Source: Canicola haemoglobinophilus (GTDB lineage: Bacteria; Pseudomonadota; Gammaproteobacteria; Enterobacterales; Pasteurellaceae). From it: a stretch of 19,765 nt of DNA. The notes below the pieces were generated by a model, which worked only from the letters and a program-made list of their open reading frames with translations, did not search any database and was not told the DNA's origin. Location: the NCBI RefSeq assembly GCF_002015075.1, contig NZ_MUXZ01000026.1:1-19765 (forward strand), given 5' to 3'. Position numbers and translations under genes: made by a program. The first letter of the stretch is position 1. Every line of letters starts with the position of its first letter. This document shows positions 1 through 6,757 of this stretch, piece after piece.

Positions 1-1
1 A

Positions 2-214
2 TATACGACGAATGCAGTGGAATCGCTTAATAGTGTGATTCGTCGTGTAATTAAGAAACGCAATGTGTTTCCAACGGATGATTCGGTGTTCAAAGTAATT
101 TGGCTTGCGATGAAAGATGCCTCAAAAAAATGGACAATGCCGATTCAAAACTGGAAACTGGCGATGAATCGATTTATGATTGATTTTGGTGCTCGCTTAG
201 ACGAGCACCGTTAA
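2..214 (+). CDS. IS256-family transposase, C-terminal fragment (cut by window edge)
   Basis: This is the last 70 or so codons of a DDE transposase that catalyses movement of the surrounding insertion sequence. The open frame runs from the window edge (Y-T-T-N-A-V-E-S-L-N-S) to a TAA at 212-214. The TTNA(V/I)ESLNS motif and the following KKWTMPIQNW stretch are typical of the C-terminus of IS256/Mutator transposases. The conserved Glu of TTNAVES belongs to the catalytic region of the family. A GTG at 17 only mimics a start, because the coding frame continues upstream. The gene is truncated by the window, not necessarily in the genome. Confidence 0.88.
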   Translation, partial: YTTNAVESLNSVIRRVIKKRNVFPTDDSVFKVIWLAMKDASKKWTMPIQNWKLAMNRFMIDFGARLDEHR

Positions 215-222
215 GTTGAAAT

Positions 223-252
223 GGGTGTTTACACAGAATTTGGGATAGGGCC
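223..252 (+). repeat. Probable right terminal inverted repeat of the IS256-family element
   Basis: A roughly 30-bp segment starting 8 bp after the transposase stop carries GTGTTTACACAG followed by AATTTGGGATAGGGCC. IS256-family ends have this character (a GTNTACACA-like core and a G/C-rich tip). The exact outer boundary (251-253) is uncertain without the left end. Confidence 0.6.
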
Positions 253-260
253 CAATTCAT

Positions 261-1922
261 TTATAAATATTCTTTTTTCACCATTGTAATATCATCTTTT
301 CTTGTGAGAATGACTTTATAAATCTCATCTGATGTATAAGGGGAATCTTTTCTATAGTGAGCACCTCTACTTTCATTTCTAGCTAGCATACTTAATAATA
401 GTAATTTCATTGTTTCCATTCTTAAATAAACTTCTAACCCTCTTTCATAAATATTTTCTTCTATGCTGTAATTATTTTTTAAGATTTCAATATCTTTTAA
501 AGCTTGCTCAAGTTTTGTTTTTTCTCTTTCAATGCCCATTGTGTTATTTGCAATTTTCTTTAGTTCTTCAATTAAAGCTGCGCTGGATAATCTATTCTGC
601 CCATCACTCTTTAATAAACCTTGAATCCAAGCATGAAATTCGGATAAGAGTTGTTTATCATTAAATTCTTGTTTATTGGTTAAATCTTTAAAGTATTGCT
701 GAATATGTTCTACTGCTTTTTTACCAAAAACCAATGCTCCACCAACAGAATTTCCACCTAATCTATTTGCACCCTCTATAGCAGATGATAATTCTCCTAC
801 CGCATATAATCCCAGTATACCAGTATATCCATTTGTGTCTATTTTTATTCCACCATTGCAACTATGTGCAAAATGAGTGATAACAATTTCGTCTTTTAGA
901 AGATCAATGCCAATATCATCTTTAAGCCAATTTAAATATACCTTATAAAATTCTTCTTCATTTTCATAAAGTTCTTTGTTGAATTTTAACTTTGTGCCAC
1001 AGGAATTTATATGTAAATCAATTTTATGACTTTCAAAATCAAAACTAAATGGTGCATAAGCACTTCTTTCTAACCAAAGTTTATTCCAATTATTATCGTC
1101 TATTCCTGGTAGTAACAATTTATTATTGAGATCATACATTCCAGAGCAATATTTTAAGGTATGTTCACCAAATAAAATATTATATTTAGGTTCTAAAAAT
1201 GCAGGTATGAATTGGATAAACTCCATATTTTGAGCTTTCGCACCAGCATCTAAAGCTATGATATGTCCTGTTCCTGTAATTGTATTTGGATATAAACTAT
1301 GTTTATAATTTCCCGCAATCCCTCCCGTGGCTAGAATAATTGCTTTCGTTTTAATAAATACATATTCATCTTGTTTTTTTAGAATTGCCCCAATAACGCT
1401 ATCTTTATCTTTTATTATTCTTATTAATGCACTATTTTCTAAAAGCGTTAAATTTTCATATTTTTCCAAATTTTCTTGGCATTGCTTTTTAGCTTCCTTC
1501 CAATTGTTAATTAAATAAATTTCTCTAGGGTATTTAGCAAAGCAAGCAGGGCGATTATCTTTTCGTAGCCAAGGTTTGAAACCTATATTTTTTAAAAGAA
1601 AAATATTTTCTCTTATTTCATTAATATAGGCTTCTATAAGTTCAGGATTATCCATATGATTTCCCATATTAGAAATATCCTCTTTATATTTCTCTTTATC
1701 AGAAATATCCTTAGCTGTAACTTGTATCCCTAATGTTGCTTTTATGGGGAAAAAACTTGCACCACCACAAAGTTTTCCTGTTGTAGATAAACAGACTTTA
1801 TTACCTGCTTTTAATGCTTGGTCTGTGGCAATTAACCCTGCAATACCACTTCCAACAATTAAAATATCAACTGCTTCTACATTAACTATGTTTAGTTCCA
1901 TTTTATTCCCCATATTCAACAT
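261..1922 (-). CDS. FAD-dependent oxidoreductase of the fumarate reductase / L-aspartate oxidase flavoprotein family
   Basis: This is a soluble flavoprotein of about 550 residues with no signal peptide, so cytoplasmic. An N-terminal dinucleotide-binding motif (GSGIAG, about residues 24-29), ATGGIAG near residue 200, and the late FAD-binding block (YAVGELSS, then ANRLGGNS) place it in the SdhA/FrdA/NadB family. The C-terminal ESRGAHYRKD signature of the family is kept. Unusually, the segment that normally reads QFHP(T) reads EFIQFIPAF, so the substrate-contacting His is replaced by Ile. The substrate may therefore not be fumarate, succinate or aspartate. The gene starts 6 bp after the symporter stop, implying one operon. 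ATG at 1922 has a poor ribosome site; ATG at 1901, preceded by TGGGGA, is a good alternative start. An IS256 end lies just beyond the stop. The specific reaction is unknown. Confidence 0.8.
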   Translation of the reverse strand: MLNMGNKMELNIVNVEAVDILIVGSGIAGLIATDQALKAGNKVCLSTTGKLCGGASFFPIKATLGIQVTAKDISDKEKYKEDISNMGNHMDNPELIEAYINEIRENIFLLKNIGFKPWLRKDNRPACFAKYPREIYLINNWKEAKKQCQENLEKYENLTLLENSALIRIIKDKDSVIGAILKKQDEYVFIKTKAIILATGGIAGNYKHSLYPNTITGTGHIIALDAGAKAQNMEFIQFIPAFLEPKYNILFGEHTLKYCSGMYDLNNKLLLPGIDDNNWNKLWLERSAYAPFSFDFESHKIDLHINSCGTKLKFNKELYENEEEFYKVYLNWLKDDIGIDLLKDEIVITHFAHSCNGGIKIDTNGYTGILGLYAVGELSSAIEGANRLGGNSVGGALVFGKKAVEHIQQYFKDLTNKQEFNDKQLLSEFHAWIQGLLKSDGQNRLSSAALIEELKKIANNTMGIEREKTKLEQALKDIEILKNNYSIEENIYERGLEVYLRMETMKLLLLSMLARNESRGAHYRKDSPYTSDEIYKVILTRKDDITMVKKEYL

Positions 1923-1928
1923 TATTTT

Positions 1929-3452
1929 CTATTGTTTAATAGTAAAGTAAGTTAAGTTATCTGTTTTTTCTTGTTTAGGAGCACCAAATATAAATGAAGC
2001 AATCCAAGCTGAAAAAACGCAGCTAGAGATAATCACGCCTGAGATAAGAATTTCAAACACTTGAGGTTTTTCATATCCTGGAATTAATTTTGATAAAATT
2101 GATGCAGGATTTCCTAAATAAACCGCTAAAATTACTGAAATAATAAATCCAACCCAAGCAGCTCTATGATCTACTTTCTTAAAGAAGATTCCAATAAGGA
2201 AAAGTCCAGCGATTGGGCCACCTAATAATCCTGTAATAGCTTGGAAATATAAGAACATATCTCCTTGTCCAGCATTTAAAAATTGTACTGCTAAAAGTGT
2301 ACTTAAGATGCCCGCTATCCAACTGGTAAATTTAGCGATTTTAAGTTTTTCTTTATCAGTAATCTGTTTTTTCAACGGTGAAATAATGTCAGAAGTTACA
2401 CATGTCGATAAAGAATTCAAACTTGATGATACGGTTGATTGTGCCGCAGCAAATATGGCAGCAAGAATAACTCCTGAAAGCCCACTTGGTACATAATTCA
2501 CCACAAAATAAGGTAATATGGCATTACCATTTATATTTTCTGGAAGGCTTGCACTTCCGTTGAAGAATAAATATAGTGCGGTTCCCATTCCACAGAAAAT
2601 GAAAATACTCATACATAATAATGGAATATTAATTAATAAGCTTTTCTTCGCTTCTTTTTCATTTTTGGTTGTATTGTATCGTTGAACAATATCTTGAGAA
2701 CCAACATAAGAATAAATTGAATTTAGGAAACCACCAATCAATATGCCAAAAAGCGTCATTCCACTTAATGAGATTTCCCAAGCATTTTCAGGAAGTGCCT
2801 TATGATTTTCCACTAAAATATCAAAGCCGTGGAATATGCCACCAGGCACAGAAAAATATCCAATTAGAATAATTAATAATGCTCCGAATAGTAGAACGAT
2901 GGTTTGCATTGCATCTGACCAAACAACAGCTTCAATCCCACCCATAGAGGTATAAACAACACATAAAAATGCGACAATAACTAATAGTAAGGTTGGATTT
3001 ATTTCTGGAAGAGCTTCTTTTAGGGCTAAAGTTGGAAGATATAACACAACTGCCATTCTAATAAGATGGAATATGATAAAAGAGATACTACCAATCCATC
3101 TAAAATTATGATCAAAACGCTTTCCTAAATATTCATAAGCGGTTGTCACTTGTATTTTACGGAAAAATGGAACAAAAACATAAGCTGCCCAAATTACCAT
3201 TAAAATAATCCCTAAAGGCGCCATACCTAGAATAGCACCATTATGGAAGACAGAAGCAGGGATTGCGATAAAAGACAAAGACGATAATGCTGTTGCATAT
3301 ATACTGCAAGCATTCACCCAAGATGGAATGCGTCCACTTGCAGTAAAATAATCTTGCGTAGATTTATTTTTATTAGAAAAATAAACGCCTATACCAACAA
3401 TAAATAGAAAATATCCAGCTAGTACAAGCCAGTTACTCCAATGCCAACTCAT
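1929..3452 (-). CDS. Sodium:solute symporter (SSS family) permease
   Basis: This 507-residue integral membrane protein has about 13 hydrophobic segments, the usual number and length for sodium/solute symporters. It starts with a short periplasmic-side N-terminus and a first helix (about residues 8-25) followed by NKNKSTQDYF, a typical loop after TM1. The family signature region is visible as SGVILAAIFAAAQSTVSSSL followed by NSLSTCVTSDI, about residues 328-358; the Ser-rich part of this helix usually lines the sodium site. The ATG at 3452 is preceded by a strong AGGAGA ribosome site. It is the first gene of a two-gene operon with the flavoprotein, whose substrate it may import. The solute cannot be read from sequence; sugars, sialic acid, amino acids or organic acids are all possible for this family. 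Confidence 0.88.
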   Translation of the reverse strand: MSWHWSNWLVLAGYFLFIVGIGVYFSNKNKSTQDYFTASGRIPSWVNACSIYATALSSLSFIAIPASVFHNGAILGMAPLGIILMVIWAAYVFVPFFRKIQVTTAYEYLGKRFDHNFRWIGSISFIIFHLIRMAVVLYLPTLALKEALPEINPTLLLVIVAFLCVVYTSMGGIEAVVWSDAMQTIVLLFGALLIILIGYFSVPGGIFHGFDILVENHKALPENAWEISLSGMTLFGILIGGFLNSIYSYVGSQDIVQRYNTTKNEKEAKKSLLINIPLLCMSIFIFCGMGTALYLFFNGSASLPENINGNAILPYFVVNYVPSGLSGVILAAIFAAAQSTVSSSLNSLSTCVTSDIISPLKKQITDKEKLKIAKFTSWIAGILSTLLAVQFLNAGQGDMFLYFQAITGLLGGPIAGLFLIGIFFKKVDHRAAWVGFIISVILAVYLGNPASILSKLIPGYEKPQVFEILISGVIISSCVFSAWIASFIFGAPKQEKTDNLTYFTIKQ

Positions 3453-3541
3453 AATTTTCTCCTAATGATGTGTTAATTGGGATTTTAGAATATACGCTCC
3501 AAAAAAAAAATAAAGATGGAGTTATTATTTTTTTTAGATTA

Positions 3542-3557
3542 TGTGAACTAGATCAAA
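3542..3557. promoter_or_regulatory. Candidate CRP (or FNR-like) binding site
   Basis: TGTGA-ACTAGA-TCAAA matches the CRP consensus TGTGA-N6-TCACA with a perfect left half and one mismatch on the right. It is centred about 60 bp upstream of the predicted cra start of transcription, a standard class I activator position, and could also serve the divergent symporter operon. The ATCAA half also resembles an FNR half-site, but the other FNR half is poor. Confidence 0.5.
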
Positions 3558-3574
3558 TAATTTAACTTTACTCT

Positions 3575-3602
3575 TTGAGTAAGTAAAAGTGCGGTCTATA
3601 AT
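3575..3602 (+). promoter_or_regulatory. Predicted sigma-70 promoter of cra
   Basis: A -35 element TTGAGT (3575-3580) and a perfect -10 element TATAAT (3597-3602) are separated by 16 bp. Transcription would begin near 3609, leaving about 22 nt before the ATG at 3631. This argues against the upstream GTG at 3589 as a start. The spacer contains a complete uptake signal sequence. Confidence 0.6.
3587..3595 (+). repeat. DNA uptake signal sequence (USS)
   Basis: Perfect AAGTGCGGT, the 9-bp core recognised during natural transformation of Haemophilus. It lies inside the spacer of the predicted cra promoter. Confidence 0.85.
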
Positions 3603-3630
3603 TTTCGGCATTTTGTTGTGGGAGATTGGT

Positions 3631-4626
3631 ATGAAGTTAGATGAAATTGCAAAGTTAGCAGGGGTTTCTAGAACGACTGTTAGTTATGTGATCAACGGTA
3701 AAGCAAAAAAATATCGGGTGAGTGATCGCACAATTGAGAAAGTAAAATCTGTTATTAAGCAATATGATTTTAAGCCTAATATTATGGCGGCAGGATTGCG
3801 TGCTGGGAAGACGTACAGTATTGGCTTGATTATTCCAGATCTTGAAAATACGAGCGAGTTATGCAAAATTGCTAATTTATTAGAAAGTAAATTTAGAGAG
3901 AGAGGTTATCAGTTATTAATTACTTGTACTAATGATAACCAGGATATTGAATTGCAATGTGCGAAACATTTAATTCAACGTCAAGTTGATGCTTTGCTTG
4001 TATCTAGTGCTTTGCCTGCTGATACTGTTTTTTACAATGAATATGCACAGATACCTATTTTGGGATTTGATCGTTATTTGAATGGAAAACATGTAACAAA
4101 TGTATTGGGCGATGATGAAAATGATGCGCAATGTTTAGCCGATAATTTATTTAAGAAACAATCTTACTCCAAGGTTTTATTCCTAAGTGCATTAGTATCT
4201 TTACCTGTTAGCCAAGCTCGTGAGAGAGGTTTTCATAAAGCCTTTTCCTCACATAACAATATTGCCGTTGATTATTTGTATGTTGCACAATTTAATAAAG
4301 CGGTGGCTAAAAGTGCGGTGGAAAAATGGCTAGAAAATAATGAGGTGCCAGAAGCTATTTTTTGTACTTCATTGACTTTATTGCAAGGATTTTTTCAAGC
4401 GTTATTAGATAAATTGGGCGAAATTCCTAAATCTTTAGTGATTGCGACTTTTGGTCATCATGAAATGTTGGAGATCTTAAGTAACCCAGTCGTTTGTATG
4501 GTGCAGGACTATCAAAAAATTGTGCAAACACTTATTAATTTATCTTTAAATGAATTAGAAGATCGCCAGTTAGGTAGTGATACCAATAGTATTCAACGTA
4601 AAGTGGTATATCATCATTATGATTAA
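3631..4626 (+). CDS. cra: Catabolite repressor/activator Cra (FruR), LacI family
   Basis: This 331-residue transcription factor compares with 334 in E. coli Cra. The N-terminal helix-turn-helix begins MKLDEIAKLAGVSRTTVSYV and continues with INGKAKKYRVSD, almost identical to E. coli Cra, including the recognition helix. The hinge and effector-binding core follow (GLRAGKTYSIGLIIPDLENT, later RQVDALLVSS). Known Cra senses fructose-1-phosphate or related sugar phosphates and balances glycolysis against gluconeogenesis. The start at 3631 is chosen because it has a GGGAGA ribosome site, aligns with the Cra N-terminus and lies downstream of the TATAAT box; the GTG 42 nt earlier lies within a USS and upstream of the predicted transcript start. 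The gene is divergent from the symporter/flavoprotein operon and ends 1 bp before the convergent sanA stop. No fruBKA operon is in the window. Confidence 0.92.
   Translation: MKLDEIAKLAGVSRTTVSYVINGKAKKYRVSDRTIEKVKSVIKQYDFKPNIMAAGLRAGKTYSIGLIIPDLENTSELCKIANLLESKFRERGYQLLITCTNDNQDIELQCAKHLIQRQVDALLVSSALPADTVFYNEYAQIPILGFDRYLNGKHVTNVLGDDENDAQCLADNLFKKQSYSKVLFLSALVSLPVSQARERGFHKAFSSHNNIAVDYLYVAQFNKAVAKSAVEKWLENNEVPEAIFCTSLTLLQGFFQALLDKLGEIPKSLVIATFGHHEMLEILSNPVVCMVQDYQKIVQTLINLSLNELEDRQLGSDTNSIQRKVVYHHYD
4311..4319 (+). repeat. DNA uptake signal sequence inside cra
   Basis: Perfect AAGTGCGGT within the coding sequence of cra, read as Lys-Ser-Ala-Val in the protein. Confidence 0.85.
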
Positions 4627-4627
4627 A

Positions 4628-5326
4628 TTACATCTGTGTTTGTACTGGCGTAGGCAATGGTTCTGGCTTTCCTAAAAAATAAGGCTCTTTTTCTAATAAG
4701 ACATCTAAAACAGCTTTTACTCGAGCAAATAACTCACGGAAACGTACTAAAAAATAATTTGATGGATGTTCGGCGGCAAAACAGATTGCATCAATATTGT
4801 AAAATTTGGCAATAAATAGTGCTCGTTCACAATGGAATTGTTGGCTAATAATTGTCATTGGTTGTGCTTTAAAAACTTTATCAGCGCGAATAACAGAGTC
4901 TAAAGTTCTAAAGCCAGCAAAGTCCATATACATAAATTCTTCAGGAATATTCATTTTACGCAGATCTTTAAACATAGTCATAGGTTCATTGTATTGAACT
5001 GTTCTGTTATCTCCGCTTAGAAGCAAATAATCAATTTTCTTTTCTTTAAACATTTCTGCGCTAGCAAGTAATCGATTGTAGTAATAAAGATTTAAGTTAT
5101 TTTTACTAAAGTATTTTGAGGTTCCTAATACAACACCATAAGGGCGATAAGGGAGATCATTGATATTGTCATAAACTCGATCTTGTACATACCATGCCAC
5201 ACCACGATCAACTAAAACTAAGAATACAAAAGCAAAGATCATAAAAGCTAAACCATAATGGAGTAGGAGCTTGAGAAGTTTCATAATCCATTGTGTGATA
5301 GGTAAATTCTTTAAATTAGTACGCAT
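4628..5326 (-). CDS. sanA: SanA-like inner-membrane protein (DUF218 / YdcF-like fold)
   Basis: This protein is recognisable as E. coli SanA by the hydrophobic N-terminal anchor ending in LVDRGVAW, then DLPYRPYGVVLGTSKY, LLLSGDN, YNEPMTM, DFAGFRTLDSVIRA and the QQFHCERALFIA block. SanA is an envelope protein linked to vancomycin resistance at high temperature and outer-membrane barrier function; its biochemical activity is not settled. The start is uncertain. The frame is open to a TTG at 5398 (256 aa, adding a second hydrophobic stretch), but a predicted promoter puts the transcript start near 5405, which would leave almost no leader. ATG at 5326 (232 aa, used here) or 5284 (218 aa, best match to the E. 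coli N-terminus) is more plausible, though neither has a strong ribosome site. It is convergent with cra, 1 bp apart, and divergent from metX across MetJ boxes. Confidence 0.85.
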   Translation of the reverse strand: MRTNLKNLPITQWIMKLLKLLLHYGLAFMIFAFVFLVLVDRGVAWYVQDRVYDNINDLPYRPYGVVLGTSKYFSKNNLNLYYYNRLLASAEMFKEKKIDYLLLSGDNRTVQYNEPMTMFKDLRKMNIPEEFMYMDFAGFRTLDSVIRADKVFKAQPMTIISQQFHCERALFIAKFYNIDAICFAAEHPSNYFLVRFRELFARVKAVLDVLLEKEPYFLGKPEPLPTPVQTQM

Positions 5327-5400
5327 GCTTTTATGTATAACCAGTTGAGGAAGGTACAAAATAATGAAAAAAAAGGCTAAATACAAGTAAATTTTCAATA

Positions 5401-5424
5401 AAACGTCTAGATGTTTAGACGGCT
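5401..5424. promoter_or_regulatory. Three tandem MetJ boxes (methionine repressor operator)
   Basis: Contiguous 8-mers AAACGTCT (5401-5408), AGATGTTT (5409-5416) and AGACGGCT (5417-5424) match the MetJ met-box AGACGTCT at 7, 6 and 7 of 8 positions. MetJ with S-adenosylmethionine binds such tandem boxes cooperatively. The array lies just upstream of the metX -35 element and overlaps the predicted sanA -10 element on the other strand. Confidence 0.8.
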
Positions 5425-5440
5425 AAATATTCCTTGACAA
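5412..5440 (-). promoter_or_regulatory. Candidate sanA promoter overlapping the MetJ boxes
   Basis: On the minus strand, TTGTCA (5435-5440) and TAAACA (5412-5417) are spaced by 17 bp. The -10 hexamer lies inside the MetJ array and the -35 shares bases with the metX -35 on the opposite strand. This is a prediction from consensus only. Confidence 0.4.
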
Positions 5441-5462
5441 TGAAACTGAGTATCGGTAGTTT
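5434..5462 (+). promoter_or_regulatory. Predicted metX promoter
   Basis: A perfect -35 TTGACA (5434-5439) is followed after 17 bp by a weak -10 TAGTTT (5457-5462). The MetJ boxes end 9 bp upstream. A USS variant (AAGAGCGGT, one mismatch) lies in the leader at 5482-5490. Confidence 0.55.
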
Positions 5463-5519
5463 ATCCCCATTCGATTTATAAAAGAGCGGTGCTTTTCGCT
5501 GGAATTTTTGAGAAAACTC

Positions 5520-6593
5520 ATGGCTGTACAGACTTTAACGCTTTTCACAGATGAACCATTGTATTTAGTTCAAGGTGGGCAATTAAATCACATTGAAGTG
5601 GCTTATCAAACCTATGGAACCTTAAATGAAAACAAGACGAATGTTATTTTAATTTGTCACGCTTTGACTGGCGATGCGGAGCCTTATTTTGTCGAACAAT
5701 CTAAAAATGGTTGGTGGCAAAGCTTTATGGGAGAAGGATTAGCACTTGATACAAGCAAGTATTTTTTTATTTGTTCTAATGTACTAGGTGGTTGTAAAGG
5801 TACAACAGGCCCATCCTCAATTAACCCTGAAACCAATAAACCTTACGGTAGCCAGTTTCCCAATATTATTGTGCAGGATATCGTGAAGGTTCAGCGAGAA
5901 TTACTTAACAAGCTAGGTATAGAACAACTTTATGCAGTGATTGGTGGATCATTTGGTGGCATGCAAGCAACACAATGGGCAATTGATTATCCTGATTGTG
6001 TGCATAGAGTCGTCAATCTTTGTTCATCTCTTTATCTAAGTGCGGAGGCAATTGGCTTTAATCATGTCATGCGTCAAGCAATAATTAATGACCCTAATTT
6101 TAATCATGGCGATTATTATGATGCCGAACCGCCAAGAGAAGGGTTATCTATTGCTAGAATGTTAGGAATGCTCACTTATCGCACTGATATTCAGCTTGCC
6201 AAAGCCTTTGGGCGAGCAACAAAAGGTGAGCCTCAGTATTGGGGGGATTATTTCCAAGTAGAATCTTATCTCACTTATCAAGGGAAAAAATTTTTAGAGC
6301 GCTTTGATGCAAATAGTTATTTACATCTATTACGAGCGCTAGATTTATATGATCCTGCTTTTACCTATGATGATATCAAGTCTGCATTGAGCCGTATAAA
6401 AGCACGCTATACCTTAGTTGCCGTAACCACTGACCAACTATTTAAATTAACGGATTTACATAAAAGCAAAGCCTTGTTGGAACAAAGTGGAGTGAATTTA
6501 GATTATTACGAGTTCCCTTCTGATTATGGTCATGATGCTTTTTTAGTAGATTATGATTTTTTTGAAAGTAAGATCATGGCTGGTTTGGTATGA
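5520..6593 (+). CDS. metX: Homoserine O-acetyltransferase
   Basis: This cytoplasmic alpha/beta-hydrolase-fold enzyme transfers acetyl from acetyl-CoA to homoserine, the entry step to methionine in organisms that use MetX. The 357 residues from ATG 5520 fit the family. Motifs are NVILICHALTGD near the N-terminus, the nucleophile elbow GGSFGG with Ser144, TTDQLF with Asp305 and YGHDAF with His338, which together form the catalytic triad. QWAIDYPD and the SIARMLGMLTYRT segment are typical of MetX. An in-frame TTG at 5508 adds four residues but has no advantage; the ATG gives the usual N-terminus. Upstream MetJ boxes fit methionine repression. A strong hairpin follows the gene, so it is probably monocistronic. 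Confidence 0.95.
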   Translation: MAVQTLTLFTDEPLYLVQGGQLNHIEVAYQTYGTLNENKTNVILICHALTGDAEPYFVEQSKNGWWQSFMGEGLALDTSKYFFICSNVLGGCKGTTGPSSINPETNKPYGSQFPNIIVQDIVKVQRELLNKLGIEQLYAVIGGSFGGMQATQWAIDYPDCVHRVVNLCSSLYLSAEAIGFNHVMRQAIINDPNFNHGDYYDAEPPREGLSIARMLGMLTYRTDIQLAKAFGRATKGEPQYWGDYFQVESYLTYQGKKFLERFDANSYLHLLRALDLYDPAFTYDDIKSALSRIKARYTLVAVTTDQLFKLTDLHKSKALLEQSGVNLDYYEFPSDYGHDAFLVDYDFFESKIMAGLV

Positions 6594-6697
6594 TTTTAAA
6601 ATGTATAAGATAAGATTTTAATTATTTCCTAGTATTCAAAAAAGAGCGGTGAACATATGAGTTTTTCATTTTTTCTCCATATTTCAGAAAAGGTGGC

Positions 6698-6735
6698 TTA
6701 AAGCCTTTTGCTATAAGGCTTTAAGCTGGTTTTTT
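6698..6735 (+). terminator. Rho-independent terminator after metX
   Basis: A perfect 10-bp stem TTAAAGCCTT (6698-6707) and AAGGCTTTAA (6715-6724) has a 7-nt loop and is followed after GCTGG by a run of six T. The rest of the 164-bp gap between metX and the LRR gene holds a USS variant (AAGAGCGGT near 6643) and nothing else recognisable. Confidence 0.75.
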
Positions 6736-6757
6736 GCAACTATTTGTCCATTACACA

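Larger units (their letters stand above)
1..252 (+). mobile_element. Right end of an IS256-family insertion sequence
   Basis: The window opens inside an insertion sequence. It holds the last part of an IS256-type (Mutator-like) transposase followed by a terminal repeat whose outer part reads ACACAGAATTTGGGATAGGG. The remainder lies outside the window, so completeness and the left repeat cannot be judged. If the element ends at about 252, the next 8 bases (253-260) would be the target-site copy, matching the 8-9 bp usual for this family, and they abut the stop codon of the flavoprotein gene. Confidence 0.85.

Noticed and set aside
3501..3535. Homopolymer A10 and T8 tracts upstream of the symporter operon as phase-variable elements
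   Set aside because: They are short and common in AT-rich DNA and not clearly placed within a promoter spacer; no evidence for variation from one sequence.
3589..3630. Upstream GTG start that would lengthen Cra by 14 residues
   Set aside because: It lies within a USS and upstream of the predicted transcription start, lacks a ribosome site, and the ATG at 3631 gives the exact Cra N-terminus.
5327..5398. TTG-initiated N-terminal extension of SanA with a second hydrophobic segment
   Set aside because: There is no ribosome site, the predicted promoter would leave almost no leader, and the E. coli protein has only one N-terminal anchor; kept only as an alternative start.
5441..5452. Possible Cra operator (TGAAAC half-site) in the metX leader
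   Set aside because: Only one half matches; the second half (TTTCA-like) is absent, and I found no full Cra site in the window.
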